Position numbers and translations under genes: made by a program
Origin: Odoribacter sp.
Lineage (GTDB): Bacteria; Bacteroidota; Bacteroidia; Bacteroidales; Prolixibacteraceae
DNA: 64,000 nt
Assembly (NCBI GenBank): GCA_013824715.1
Contig: PNOH01000015.1
Coordinates: forward strand, 1 to 64,000
Reading direction: 5' to 3'
Part shown: piece after piece, positions 17,757 to 26,139 of the stretch
Position numbering within the stretch: position 1 is the stretch's first letter
Layout: each line of letters begins with the position of its first letter
Notes under the pieces: model-generated
Told to the model about the DNA's origin: nothing
Database searches by the model: none
Seen by the model: only the letters and a program-made list of their open reading frames with translations

Positions 17757-18455
17757 ATGGATTTCCTGACCAACCTTTTGGAAAACAGTACAATGCCCTG
17801 GCTAACTGCCCTGATACTTGGTTTTATGACAGCCATTAGCCCCTGCCCTCTGGCAACCAATATCACTGCAGTGGGATTTATCAGCAAAGACCTGGAAAAC
17901 CGCAACCGGGTATTCATCAATGGTTTGCTTTACACACTTGGTCGTGCAATTTCATATACGGCTATTGCCCTTATCATCTATTTCGGAGCCGATCAATTTA
18001 AATTTTCAGGCTTTTTCCAGCTTTACGGCGAAAAACTGTTAGGCCCTCTACTTATTTTTATTGGTTTGTTTATGCTCGATGTAATCAAGATCAAATTTCC
18101 CGGTGTAAGTGGGTTGACGTCGAAAATGGAAACCAAATCCAGGTGGAGTTATTTTGATGCTATTTTACTGGGTATGATTTTCGCGGTGGCATTCTGTCCA
18201 TACAGTGGTGTCCTTTATTTTGGAATGCTTGTTCCAATGACAGTTTCAAGCGCATCGGGGCTTTATTTGCCTATGGTTTTTGCTCTTGCAACCGGTATTC
18301 CTGTCATCATTTTTGCATGGATACTGGCCTTTTCTGTTGGTTCAATTGGGAACGTTTACAACAAAATGAAGAATTTCGAAATTTGGTTCCGCCGTGTGGT
18401 TGCCGTCTTGTTTATTCTGGTTGGTGTCTATTATATTTTCAGGGTATTCTTTTAA
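17757..18455 (+). CDS. arsG: ArsG-like aromatic arsenical efflux permease (CcdA/DsbD-like)
   Basis: 232 residues from the ATG; a TTG three bases earlier is possible. About six membrane helices. AISPCPLATNI near the first helix and VAFCPYSGVLYFGM in the fourth give the paired Cys-Pro motifs of the CcdA/DsbD superfamily. This combination, directly after arsE and arsF, matches ArsG, described as exporting reduced (amino) aromatic arsenicals. A thiol-electron transporter feeding ArsF is a reasonable alternative reading of the same motifs. Confidence 0.8.
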   Translation: MDFLTNLLENSTMPWLTALILGFMTAISPCPLATNITAVGFISKDLENRNRVFINGLLYTLGRAISYTAIALIIYFGADQFKFSGFFQLYGEKLLGPLLIFIGLFMLDVIKIKFPGVSGLTSKMETKSRWSYFDAILLGMIFAVAFCPYSGVLYFGMLVPMTVSSASGLYLPMVFALATGIPVIIFAWILAFSVGSIGNVYNKMKNFEIWFRRVVAVLFILVGVYYIFRVFF

Positions 18456-18468
18456 AAAATTTACATTA

Positions 18469-18492
18469 GTAGTTCGTTGATTTACGAACTAC
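18469..18492. promoter_or_regulatory. ArsR operator 3 (upstream of arsP)
   Basis: GTAGTTCGT and ACGAACTAC form a perfect 9-base inverted repeat around TGATTT. It lies 12 bases before the permease ATG and is the most symmetric of the three sites. Confidence 0.75.
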
Positions 18493-18504
18493 TTGATTCA
18501 AAAT

Positions 18505-19527
18505 ATGAAAAGCATAAAAAATACGATCTGGGTACCAGTTGTTTTCCTACCCATCTGGTTTCTGATTTACAAAAATCTTACACCAATGACCGATTGGTTC
18601 ATCAACATGGTTTTGGGAATGGAAAAAGGAGCCCACTTAACTGAAGCTTTTCGGTTTTTCATTTTCGAGTTTCCAAAAGTGATGCTTCTGCTTATACTAA
18701 TCATCTTCTTTGTCGGAATTATCCGAACCTACTTTACACCCGAACGAACCCGCAAAGCATTGGAAGGTAAAAAAACGTTTACCGGAAACGTGATGGCTGC
18801 AACACTGGGAATTGTTACTCCGTTTTGCTCGTGCTCAGCTATCCCGCTGTTTTTAGGTTTTGTTGAATCAGGTGTTCCGCTTGGTGTCACATTTTCGTTT
18901 TTGATTGCTGCTCCAATGATCAACGAAGTGGCTGTTATCCTTCTGTATGGCATGTTTGGCTGGAAGGTTACCGCCATTTATGTAGGCACCGGACTGGCGA
19001 TTGCAATCCTTGCCGGTTGGATCATAGGATTATTGAAGCTCGAAAAATGGGTGGAACCTTGGGTATATCAAGTCCAGATTGGAAACAGTGGACTTGAAGA
19101 AGAAAAACTGAGTTTTGAGAAACGGATTAATCTGGGATTCGCTGCGGTAAAAGAAATTGTTGGTAAAGTCTGGATTTATGTGGGGTTGGGAATTCTGGTT
19201 GGCGCTGCAGCACATGGCTATGTCCCGGAAGATTTTATGGTGGCATTAATGGGTAAATCAGCCTGGTATTCCGTCCCCCTTTCCGTTCTCATTGGCGTTC
19301 CCCTGTATTCGAACGCTGCCGGAATTGTACCGGTTGTTTCAGTTCTTATTGAAAAAGGGGCTTCGCTTGGAACTGCTCTGGCCTTTATGATGTCGGTGAT
19401 TGGCCTTTCACTGCCCGAAATGATTATACTGCGAAAAGTATTAAAAATCCAGTTGATTGCAGTGTTTGTTGGGGTTGTAAGTTTGGGTATAATATGTGTT
19501 GGATATCTTTTCAATTCTGTAATGTAA
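18505..19527 (+). CDS. arsP: ArsP-like permease (DUF318 family)
   Basis: 340 residues from the ATG at 18505; an upstream TTG is inside the operator. About eight membrane helices in two repeats. TPFCSCSAIPLFLGF carries the Cys pair expected for ArsP, and APMINEVAV and GVPLYSNAAGIVPV mark the two homologous halves. ArsP exports trivalent organoarsenicals such as methylarsenite and trivalent roxarsone. A related branch moves divalent metals, so the substrate is inferred from the arsEFG context and the shared operator. Confidence 0.82.
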   Translation: MKSIKNTIWVPVVFLPIWFLIYKNLTPMTDWFINMVLGMEKGAHLTEAFRFFIFEFPKVMLLLILIIFFVGIIRTYFTPERTRKALEGKKTFTGNVMAATLGIVTPFCSCSAIPLFLGFVESGVPLGVTFSFLIAAPMINEVAVILLYGMFGWKVTAIYVGTGLAIAILAGWIIGLLKLEKWVEPWVYQVQIGNSGLEEEKLSFEKRINLGFAAVKEIVGKVWIYVGLGILVGAAAHGYVPEDFMVALMGKSAWYSVPLSVLIGVPLYSNAAGIVPVVSVLIEKGASLGTALAFMMSVIGLSLPEMIILRKVLKIQLIAVFVGVVSLGIICVGYLFNSVM

Positions 19528-19560
19528 TTCTTATATTTAGATATCTTAAAGCTGGACATC

Positions 19561-20334
19561 ATGAAAACAAAATCACTCGGTTTTATCGGTGGCGGTAGAA
19601 TTACCGGCATTTTTCTGCAGGCCTTTGTCAATAAAAAAGCAATTTTCGAATCCATCTCTGTTTTCGACACCAATCAGGAAACACTTCAAGCCCTGAAATT
19701 AAAATTCCCCTTCATCCAAATCCTCACATCTGCATCGGAAGCGGCTAAAAAAGACGTGGTTTTTTTGGCGCTGCATCCGCCTGTTATCATGGAGACATTG
19801 GCAAAAATCAAGAATGATGTTAACGAACAAACGATTTTCATTTCGCTTGCCCCGAAAATTACCATCATTAAAATGGCGGCAGTATTGCCAATCAATCAAA
19901 TTATCAGGTTGATACCAAGCGCAACTTCGGTCATTAACCACGGCTATAATCCGGCAAGTTTTTCTTCCGGGATGTCAGAAATTCAGAAATGGTATATTCT
20001 GGAAATGCTGAACCTACTGGGTCACACCTTCGAAACCGCTGAAGAAAAACTGGAAGGATATGCCCTGCTTTCGGCTATGCTCCCAACTTATTTCTGGTTT
20101 CAGTGGAATGAACTGGAAAACATCGGGGCTGAGTTTGGACTGAGCAACGCCGAATGTCGTGAAAGCATTTACGAAACCCTGAATGCAGCCTTGAATACCA
20201 TGTACCGTTCTGGAATGCGTCCTGACGAAGTAATGAACCTGATTCCTGTAAAACCCATTGGTGAAAATGAAGCGCAGATTAAAGGAATTTATCAGGAAAA
20301 ATTGATGGGATTGTGGGAAAAGATAAAGCCGTAA
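19561..20334 (+). CDS. Pyrroline-5-carboxylate reductase-like NAD(P)-binding protein
   Basis: 257 residues. LGFIGGGRITGIF is a Rossmann dinucleotide motif, VVFLALHPP follows the second strand pair, and IIRLIPSATSVINHG resembles the ProC signature around the active site. The helical C-terminal half (GYALLSAMLPTYFWFQ) would form the dimer domain. It could be a true ProC or a paralogue acting on another imine. It follows arsP by 33 bases and may be read through, but nothing ties it to arsenic. Confidence 0.75.
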   Translation: MKTKSLGFIGGGRITGIFLQAFVNKKAIFESISVFDTNQETLQALKLKFPFIQILTSASEAAKKDVVFLALHPPVIMETLAKIKNDVNEQTIFISLAPKITIIKMAAVLPINQIIRLIPSATSVINHGYNPASFSSGMSEIQKWYILEMLNLLGHTFETAEEKLEGYALLSAMLPTYFWFQWNELENIGAEFGLSNAECRESIYETLNAALNTMYRSGMRPDEVMNLIPVKPIGENEAQIKGIYQEKLMGLWEKIKP

Positions 20335-20475
20335 AACAGATCCCTGAATGAAACAAACCATAATTTTCGATTAAAAAAATCGGATTTCAGTTTCTGATAT
20401 CCGGTAATCATTGTATCTTTATTGAATTCAGAAACGTAATCAAATCGTTTATTTGTAAATTAAAAACTAACCGAT

Positions 20476-22776
20476 ATGAAAAGCAGTTTAACCTTTCTTC
20501 TGGTTCTTTTTTCCCTTTCCTGTTTATTTGCGCAAACCGAATGCACAGTCAAAATTGTGTATGCCATGAATAAAAGCCTGCCTCCATCATACACATTTAA
20601 AACAGATCCGATAAACGAAAGCGCCAAATACTACTGGTCGTTTGGCGATAAAACCAATTCGGATTCGCCATCGCCGACACATACCTTCAAAACAAGCGAC
20701 ACTTATCTGGTTCAGGTAAAAGTTACTACTCCTGAAGGAAAAAGTTGTTATGGCGAAGTTAAAACCCGTTTCGAAGGAGGAACGACCACCATTTCAAACA
20801 TTTTATCAGGTAAAGGCAAGGTTAAAAAAGTGGCTTCAACCGATGGTTGCGGTCTGCTGATTACGCTCGAAAACGGCACGATTATAGTTCCGGTTGAGAT
20901 GATACCTACATTTGAGTTTAAAGACGGGCAGTATGTAGAACTTGCTTATGAACTGCTGAAGGACAAACCTTCGGGATGTAACTTGGGTATTTCGGCAAAA
21001 ATCCATAAGATCGCTGAAATTATTGTACCAACTGTTTGCAAAATCCCAATCACTTTTGAGAAGAAAAATACCACACCCGTAAGCTATAAATTTAGAACAG
21101 ATATACAGCCTTCTGATTCAAAATTCTATTGGTATTTTGGCGATGGCGGATCATCTTCATTAGTTGATCCAACCTATACCTTCAAAAAGGCAGGAAGCTG
21201 GGTAATAAACCTGAAAGTCGTTGATAAAGCTGGAAAAGTATGTTACGGCGAAGCAAAAGCAACATTCGAGGGCGAAACTAATCCCCCTATGGCAGCTCGC
21301 GGAAAAGTTAAGAAACTAACAGTTGCCGGATGTGATTTAGTCATTGTCCTTGAAAACGCCACACTGGTTCCTTTTAAAATGGCGACTGACTTTCTTCTAA
21401 AGGAAGGCCAATACGTTGAATTTACCTACGAGAAATTTGCAGAAAAAGTGAGTACCTGCAAAGAAGGAACAGACGTAAAAATACTTACCATTAAAGAAAT
21501 TCAGACCACTCCTGAATGCAAAGCTTATTTTACAGCGACCAATAAAATCTGGTCCGACCCGGCTATGATGAAAAAAGTGTCATTTTCAAATTTATCCGTA
21601 GGTGAAATTCAGGAACTCACCTGGAATTTTGGCGACAATACGGCCTTAAGTAAAGAAGCAAAACCCATACATGAATATAAAGAATTTGGAAGCTATAAAG
21701 TTTGCCTTTCCATTCTTACCAAAGAAGGTTGTAAAAGTGAATATTGCGCAGAAGTTAAGGTTGAAAACCTGCCGGTAGTCGCCACATGTAAATTTGATAT
21801 CGTTGTAAAACCTAAAGAAGCAACTCCAAATACGTTTTTATTCTATGCTGTTTCATCAGCCGAAATTAAAACATGGAAATGGAACTTTGGCGATGGAAAA
21901 ACCGGCGATCGGAAAAATCCGGAGCATGCGTATGAAAAAACCGGAACCTACGAAGTGTCGTGTACAGTTACAACGGCAGCCGGATGCACTGAAACCCGTA
22001 CCATCAAACACACCGTTTTAGCTGCACCTCTTGCAAATTGCACCGGCGCCATTAGCATTCTGCTATTCGATCCAACCGACAATAAATGCAATGGTAAAGC
22101 AACAGTTATCCTGAAGGATGCAAGCGGGAATGATATTACAGGTGTAAAATACCTATGGAACAACAACCGCACAGGCTCCATAGTTGATGGCCTCTGTCCG
22201 GATAAAACCTATTCGGTTCAGGCCTCTGTTGAAGGCGTTTGCCAGAAAAGCTATTCATTCACATTCTTATCAAAGCCCATTTGGAGGGCCTCGACCATTA
22301 ACGGACAGAATAATTTCATTGTTATTTCGCCCAAAGAAGGCGTTGAATATGAATGGAGTTTTGGCGACGGGTTTAAGCTGAAAGGCGCTGAAGTAAGCTA
22401 CAGTTTCGAGAACGACGGGGTTTATAATGTTACCCTGAAAGCTGTTAGTGGCAGCGATTTTTCAGAGTTCTCGCAGCAGGTTGTTGTCATGAAAAGCATT
22501 ACAGGCACCGATATCATCAATAAATCAGAACTCGAAGTTTTTCCTAACCCGGTAAAAGAAATGCTGATAATTAACTTCGGAAACCCGGTTCAGGGTGTTA
22601 TGCAAATTGATATCATGAACATAGCCGGGCAACGCACGTTTTCGCAGCAACTAAAAACTGAAGGATTTAATCAGACGGCTGTAAATATTAAACACCTGAA
22701 ATCAGGAATCTACTTTCTCCGGATAACGAATGGGAAGTATCTGATTGCCGACCGGAAATTCATAAAGGCAGAATAA
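20476..22776 (+). CDS. Secreted multi-PKD protein with T9SS sorting domain
   Basis: 766 residues. A signal peptide (FLLVLFSLSCLFAQ) is followed by five PKD-like domains, each with a WxFGD motif: YYWSFGDK, YWYFGDGG, LTWNFGDN, WKWNFGDGK and YEWSFGDG. Two spacer modules between the early PKD domains share GKVKK and a central ENxT(I/L)VP motif. The end (LEVFPNPVKEMLIINF to KSGIYFLRI) is a type A T9SS sorting domain. It should be exported through the type IX system and attached to the surface. No enzymatic domain is seen; adhesion is a guess. Confidence 0.9.
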   Translation: MKSSLTFLLVLFSLSCLFAQTECTVKIVYAMNKSLPPSYTFKTDPINESAKYYWSFGDKTNSDSPSPTHTFKTSDTYLVQVKVTTPEGKSCYGEVKTRFEGGTTTISNILSGKGKVKKVASTDGCGLLITLENGTIIVPVEMIPTFEFKDGQYVELAYELLKDKPSGCNLGISAKIHKIAEIIVPTVCKIPITFEKKNTTPVSYKFRTDIQPSDSKFYWYFGDGGSSSLVDPTYTFKKAGSWVINLKVVDKAGKVCYGEAKATFEGETNPPMAARGKVKKLTVAGCDLVIVLENATLVPFKMATDFLLKEGQYVEFTYEKFAEKVSTCKEGTDVKILTIKEIQTTPECKAYFTATNKIWSDPAMMKKVSFSNLSVGEIQELTWNFGDNTALSKEAKPIHEYKEFGSYKVCLSILTKEGCKSEYCAEVKVENLPVVATCKFDIVVKPKEATPNTFLFYAVSSAEIKTWKWNFGDGKTGDRKNPEHAYEKTGTYEVSCTVTTAAGCTETRTIKHTVLAAPLANCTGAISILLFDPTDNKCNGKATVILKDASGNDITGVKYLWNNNRTGSIVDGLCPDKTYSVQASVEGVCQKSYSFTFLSKPIWRASTINGQNNFIVISPKEGVEYEWSFGDGFKLKGAEVSYSFENDGVYNVTLKAVSGSDFSEFSQQVVVMKSITGTDIINKSELEVFPNPVKEMLIINFGNPVQGVMQIDIMNIAGQRTFSQQLKTEGFNQTAVNIKHLKSGIYFLRITNGKYLIADRKFIKAE

Positions 22777-22823
22777 CAGCAGGTCTTCGAAGCGTTTTTT
22801 CGCTTTATTCAGGAAGTTGTATT

Positions 22824-22866
22824 AAAAGCTCGATTCATAATTCAGATGGATTGAGCTTTTAATTTT
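22824..22866. terminator. Terminator between PKD gene and AbiEii remnant
   Basis: AAAAGCTC (22824-22831) pairs with GAGCTTTT (22853-22860), followed by AATTTT. With A-runs on one side and T-runs on the other it could serve both strands. Confidence 0.5.
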
Positions 22867-22883
22867 CCTGAAAGCCGGATCGT

Positions 22884-23209
22884 TTATCGCAGATAGTCGC
22901 TTACCGCCCGCCTGATGCCCTTTTTAACACCTTCCCAGGTTTGCTTTTTAAAACTCACCGGCGTTTCGCTTTCGTCAGCATCAACAAAATAAGTAATTGC
23001 ATTTGGAATGCTAATAGCCAGCATTTGACTGGGATATTTTTGCTTGTGCCAGTCGATAATTTGCTGGAAGGAATAATGTGCTGAAGCAATTCATATAAAT
23101 CCCAAAAGTCTTTTTTCTTTCCCCTACCAAGTATGGCTTGGATTTTCATTGCAGCAAACTCACTTAGTAAGGAAAGAGTTCGGGGTTCAACTGTCTTAGT
23201 ATGTAACAT
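22884..23209 (-). pseudogene. AbiEii-type nucleotidyltransferase remnant
   Basis: The N-terminus MLHTKTVEPRTLSLL matches the start of AbiEii/AbiGii proteins, but it runs straight into SEFAAMKIQAILGRGKKKDF, which belongs to the middle of the family. The nucleotidyltransferase core with the GG(T/S) motif has been deleted in frame. Near 23075 a further frameshift occurs: the correct C-terminus (IIDWHKQKYPSQM to VKKGIRRAVSDYLR, stop at 22884) is in another frame. The toxin is therefore dead. Its partner gene lies just upstream and overlaps it by 46 bases. Confidence 0.78.
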
Positions 23210-23466
23210 CTGAATTCATTAAGTGGTTTGTCAATTACAGCGCTGGCAAGATGTATGCGGTGTTCAGGCAAATATTTGGCTTTCAGCAAGGCTTCGGTCA
23301 CCTTTTCGTCACCGTAATATCTCCGGCACTGACGGATATCCTCTACATCTCCACGCTCGAAAACCCGCTCAATAACAAAGTAGGCTTTGAAATCATAGTC
23401 AAGCTGCTCAAAGTTCACATCCCAGAAAATGCGCTTTGAGAATATGGGTTTCGGTTTTACATTCAT
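23164..23466 (-). CDS. DUF6922-type partner of the broken AbiEii gene
   Basis: 100 residues. KPIFSKRIFWDVNFEQLDYD, then VIERVFERGDVEDIRQCRRYYG, matches the small DUF6922 proteins that precede AbiEii-like nucleotidyltransferases in Bacteroidota and are thought to be their antitoxins. The frame looks intact. Because the toxin downstream is destroyed, this is probably a relic left without selection. Function as an antitoxin is inferred from gene order. Confidence 0.7.
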   Translation of the reverse strand: MNVKPKPIFSKRIFWDVNFEQLDYDFKAYFVIERVFERGDVEDIRQCRRYYGDEKVTEALLKAKYLPEHRIHLASAVIDKPLNEFRCYILRQLNPELFPY

Positions 23467-23596
23467 ACAGCGAAGATAATAAAATGGTAGGTATGGTTTT
23501 GATATACGAACAGAATTCGTTTAAAGGACATTTCTTCATAAAGTTTGTTAACGGAATCAAACTCTTACCGATATAAACAAACATTGCATTAAAATC

Positions 23597-23614
23597 TGAT
23601 GTATGTTTACATCA
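23597..23614. promoter_or_regulatory. ArsR operator of the inorganic arsenic module
   Basis: TGATGTA and TACATCA form a perfect 7-base inverted repeat around TGTT. TATGTTTA (23602-23609), a -7-like element, lies inside it. The arsR start is 19 bases downstream. Confidence 0.7.
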
Positions 23615-23632
23615 AAATTTAATTTTTAACAA

Positions 23633-23989
23633 ATGGTAGTTTCAAAAACCGAACTTTTCAACAAAGAACTTCAGGAAAGGGCAAATCTGTTCAAAGCGCT
23701 TGCACACCCTGCAAGGTTGCAAATTCTGCAATTTCTGGCACAAACAAAAACATGTATAACCGGCGACATTTCGGAACGATTCCCGTTGACCCGTGCAACG
23801 GTTAATCAGCACATGAAGGAATTACGGGATGCCGGACTAATCTGCGGACACACTGAAGGCAGCAAAATTGTCTATTGTCTTGATATTGAGAATGTAAAAG
23901 CTATGGAAAAAATCCTGATAGGGCTTCGGAATGAAATGCATCTCCCGGCTGATTTCTGCTGTGCTTTAGAAACCTTACCGAATAATTAA
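23633..23989 (+). CDS. arsR: ArsR family repressor with C-terminal Cys pair
   Basis: 118 residues. AHPARLQILQFL begins the winged helix, and RATVNQHMKELRDAGLI is the recognition helix. Candidate As(III) ligands are the Cys in KTCITGD and the adjacent Cys pair in LPADFCCAL near the C-terminus, a different placement from the repressor at 16743. It precedes the aquaporin and GTPase genes and has its own palindrome. It shares most of its sequence with the repressor at 26140, so the two arose by duplication. Confidence 0.88.
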   Translation: MVVSKTELFNKELQERANLFKALAHPARLQILQFLAQTKTCITGDISERFPLTRATVNQHMKELRDAGLICGHTEGSKIVYCLDIENVKAMEKILIGLRNEMHLPADFCCALETLPNN

Positions 23990-24004
23990 AATCAATCAAA
24001 CACA

Positions 24005-24838
24005 ATGCGACATTCCAAAGAATTTATCGGCGAAGCTCTTGGTACTTTTTTACTGGTTCTATTCGGATGTGGATCGGTCGCGGTATCCATACTATTCAAT
24101 GCTTATCAGGGAATCATGCAGATTGCACTTGCCTGGGGAATTGGTGTTACCCTTGCCATTTACCTGACACGGCATTTGTCTTGCGCACACCTTAATCCGG
24201 CAGTTAGTCTGGCCATGTTTGTTAGCAAGCGGATGTCGGCCCGAAAATTACCAGTATACCTGTTCGCTCAATTCGCCGGGGCATTTCTGGCAGGATTAGC
24301 TATCTATATCTTGTTCTCACCGTCAATCTTGGCTTTCGAAAGTACACACAACATCATTCGGGGCACAGCGGAATCGGTACAAACAGCCAAAATGTTTGGC
24401 GAATATTATGCGGCTACCGGAAGCATAGCAGTGGTTTCATTACCACTTGCCATTGGAGCTGAAGCCTTTGGTACTTTTCTGTTGCTTCTGATGATTTTTG
24501 CCCTTACCGAAGGTTGTAATGTGGGCCGTCCACACGATGCAATGGCTCCGTTGTTCATCGGGTTGACTGTAAGCTCAATTATTTGTCTCATTGCACCATT
24601 GACTCAAGCAGGACTAAATCCTGCACGCGATTTTGGTCCAAGGATGGTTGCATGGATAACTGGATGGGGAGCTGCTGCATTTCCAGATCAGAATGGAGGA
24701 TTTTTCTTCGTTTACATTTTAGGCCCAATGATAGGCGGAATACTCGCAGCACTGTTTTTTGTTTATGTGCTCGAACCAGCCATGAAACGTTCATCGGTTC
24801 GATGCGATTGTGAAAATGACAAATCAATAAAGAAATAA
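24005..24838 (+). CDS. Aquaporin / glycerol facilitator-like channel (AqpS-like)
   Basis: 277 residues, six membrane helices. Both pore motifs are present: HLNPAVSLAMF and GLNPARDFGPRM. GEALGTFLLVLFGCG is the MIP signature at the N-terminus. A long loop (about 105-150) between helices 3 and 4 is typical of glycerol facilitators. Such channels in ars operons, as in Sinorhizobium AqpS, let As(III) leave the cell down its gradient after arsenate reduction. It starts 15 bases after arsR. General solute transport is the alternative. Confidence 0.85.
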   Translation: MRHSKEFIGEALGTFLLVLFGCGSVAVSILFNAYQGIMQIALAWGIGVTLAIYLTRHLSCAHLNPAVSLAMFVSKRMSARKLPVYLFAQFAGAFLAGLAIYILFSPSILAFESTHNIIRGTAESVQTAKMFGEYYAATGSIAVVSLPLAIGAEAFGTFLLLLMIFALTEGCNVGRPHDAMAPLFIGLTVSSIICLIAPLTQAGLNPARDFGPRMVAWITGWGAAAFPDQNGGFFFVYILGPMIGGILAALFFVYVLEPAMKRSSVRCDCENDKSIKK

Positions 24839-24851
24839 TACTATAAAAACG

Positions 24852-25952
24852 ATGAAAACAACACGACTTATTCTGGTAGGAGGATTCCTCGGAGCCGGAA
24901 AAACAACCATGTTATGGGAAGCTGCCAGTCGGATTATGAACGATGGGAAACGGGCAGGACTGATTACAAACGATCAGGCTTCTGAACTGGTTGATACGGC
25001 TATTCTTTTGCGCAACGAAGTGAAAGTTGCTGAAGTAAGTGGTAGTTGTTTTTGCTGTAATTTCAACGGGCTGATTAGTGCCATGAAACAAGTACGCGAA
25101 GAAGCCAATGCCGATGTAATTATTGCCGAACCGGTTGGAAGCTGTACCGATTTATCGGCCACCATTGTGCAACCACTCAAAGAAAACAAAGGTATCGAGC
25201 TTTTGGTCAGTCCCCTTTCGGTGATGGCCGATCCTGCTCACCTTACCGATATTCTGAATGGAGGAAACGCCGGGTTACATCCAAGTGCCGCTTATATTTT
25301 CAGGAAACAGTTGGAAGAAAGCGATATTATTCTGATTAGCAAAGCTGACCTGATAAATGCAAGTGAATTAATTTTATTGAAAGAAAAAGTAAAACTGAAT
25401 TTTCCTGATGCCGATGTAATGACAGTAAGTGCCGTCACCGGCGAAGGAATTGATGAGTGGATAAAAGAGGTTATGCATCGCACCGATGCTGGTCAGCGAC
25501 TGGGAGAAGTCGATTACGATATCTATGCCGAAGGCGAAGCCGTTCTTGGCTGGCTAAACAGTAACATCGAACTAAGCGGCGAACAGACAGATTGGGATGC
25601 TTTTGCCCGTAATCTTTTGCAAGACCTGAGTCACCAGTTCGACAGCCGAAATGCATCAGTCGGTCATGTCAAGATTATTCTTGAAGCTGGCGAAAACTAT
25701 TTGACAGGCAACCTTACTGGTAATGCCAATACCCTGAATTTTCGTGGATCGGCAGGAACAAGCTCAAAAGCCCGATTGACCTTAAACGCCCGCGTGGAAA
25801 TGAGTCCGGAAGCTTTGGAACAGATAGTTCGCCAAACACTCAGCACCAACACAAAGGGAAATCTTGAGTTTAAAATTTTTGCATTACACAGTCTGAGTCC
25901 TGGACGACCTAATCCTACTTATCGTTTCGACCGCATTGTCTCAATCGGCTAA
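24852..25952 (+). CDS. CobW/G3E-family P-loop GTPase
   Basis: 366 residues. Walker A is GGFLGAGKTT. The G3E metal-site motif is GSCFCCNF (CxCC), the switch region has IIAEPVGSC, and SKADLINASE is the guanine-specificity motif (SKAD in place of NKxD). The C-terminal 150 residues do not resemble the usual CobW C domain and end with SLSPGRPNPTYRFD. G3E proteins insert or deliver metals or cofactors. Here it is the last gene after arsR and aqpS and ahead of a strong terminator, so an arsenic-related role is possible but unproven. Confidence 0.82.
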   Translation: MKTTRLILVGGFLGAGKTTMLWEAASRIMNDGKRAGLITNDQASELVDTAILLRNEVKVAEVSGSCFCCNFNGLISAMKQVREEANADVIIAEPVGSCTDLSATIVQPLKENKGIELLVSPLSVMADPAHLTDILNGGNAGLHPSAAYIFRKQLEESDIILISKADLINASELILLKEKVKLNFPDADVMTVSAVTGEGIDEWIKEVMHRTDAGQRLGEVDYDIYAEGEAVLGWLNSNIELSGEQTDWDAFARNLLQDLSHQFDSRNASVGHVKIILEAGENYLTGNLTGNANTLNFRGSAGTSSKARLTLNARVEMSPEALEQIVRQTLSTNTKGNLEFKIFALHSLSPGRPNPTYRFDRIVSIG

Positions 25953-25983
25953 TAATTTTTGATTTAAATGCGCTGTAAATTTT

Positions 25984-26020
25984 AAAGGGTCAATTCCGAA
26001 AATTCGGATTTGACCCTTTT
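25984..26020. terminator. Strong terminator after the G3E GTPase
   Basis: AAAGGGTCAA-T-TCCGAA pairs with TTCGGA-T-TTGACCCTTT, a 17-base stem with one internal mismatch and a 2-base loop, followed by T residues. It separates the two halves of the arsenic cluster. Confidence 0.85.
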
Positions 26021-26071
26021 ATTAGATTTCTCAAAATAGGCTGTTCACAAATTCCAAAAAAAATTTCAGAA

Positions 26072-26127
26072 AATATAACGTATATATGCGTCATGTTTAA
26101 ATATAACGTATATTTACGTCATATTTA
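26072..26127. promoter_or_regulatory. Tandem 28-base operator repeats before the second arsR
   Basis: Two abutting 28-base repeats (26072-26099 and 26100-26127) differ at three positions. Each contains an imperfect palindrome. In the second, ACGTA and TACGT flank a 4-base spacer, the same spacing as the operator at 23597. TATATTTA (26109-26116), a -7-like element, lies inside it. Two repressor sites in series are likely. Confidence 0.7.
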
Positions 26128-26139
26128 AAACTGTCAACT

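Noticed and set aside
17754-18455. ArsG-like gene as a cytochrome c biogenesis protein CcdA
   Set aside because: The fold is shared, but the gene order arsE-arsF-arsG under an ArsR-type operator favours the arsenical role; the alternative is kept in the entry.
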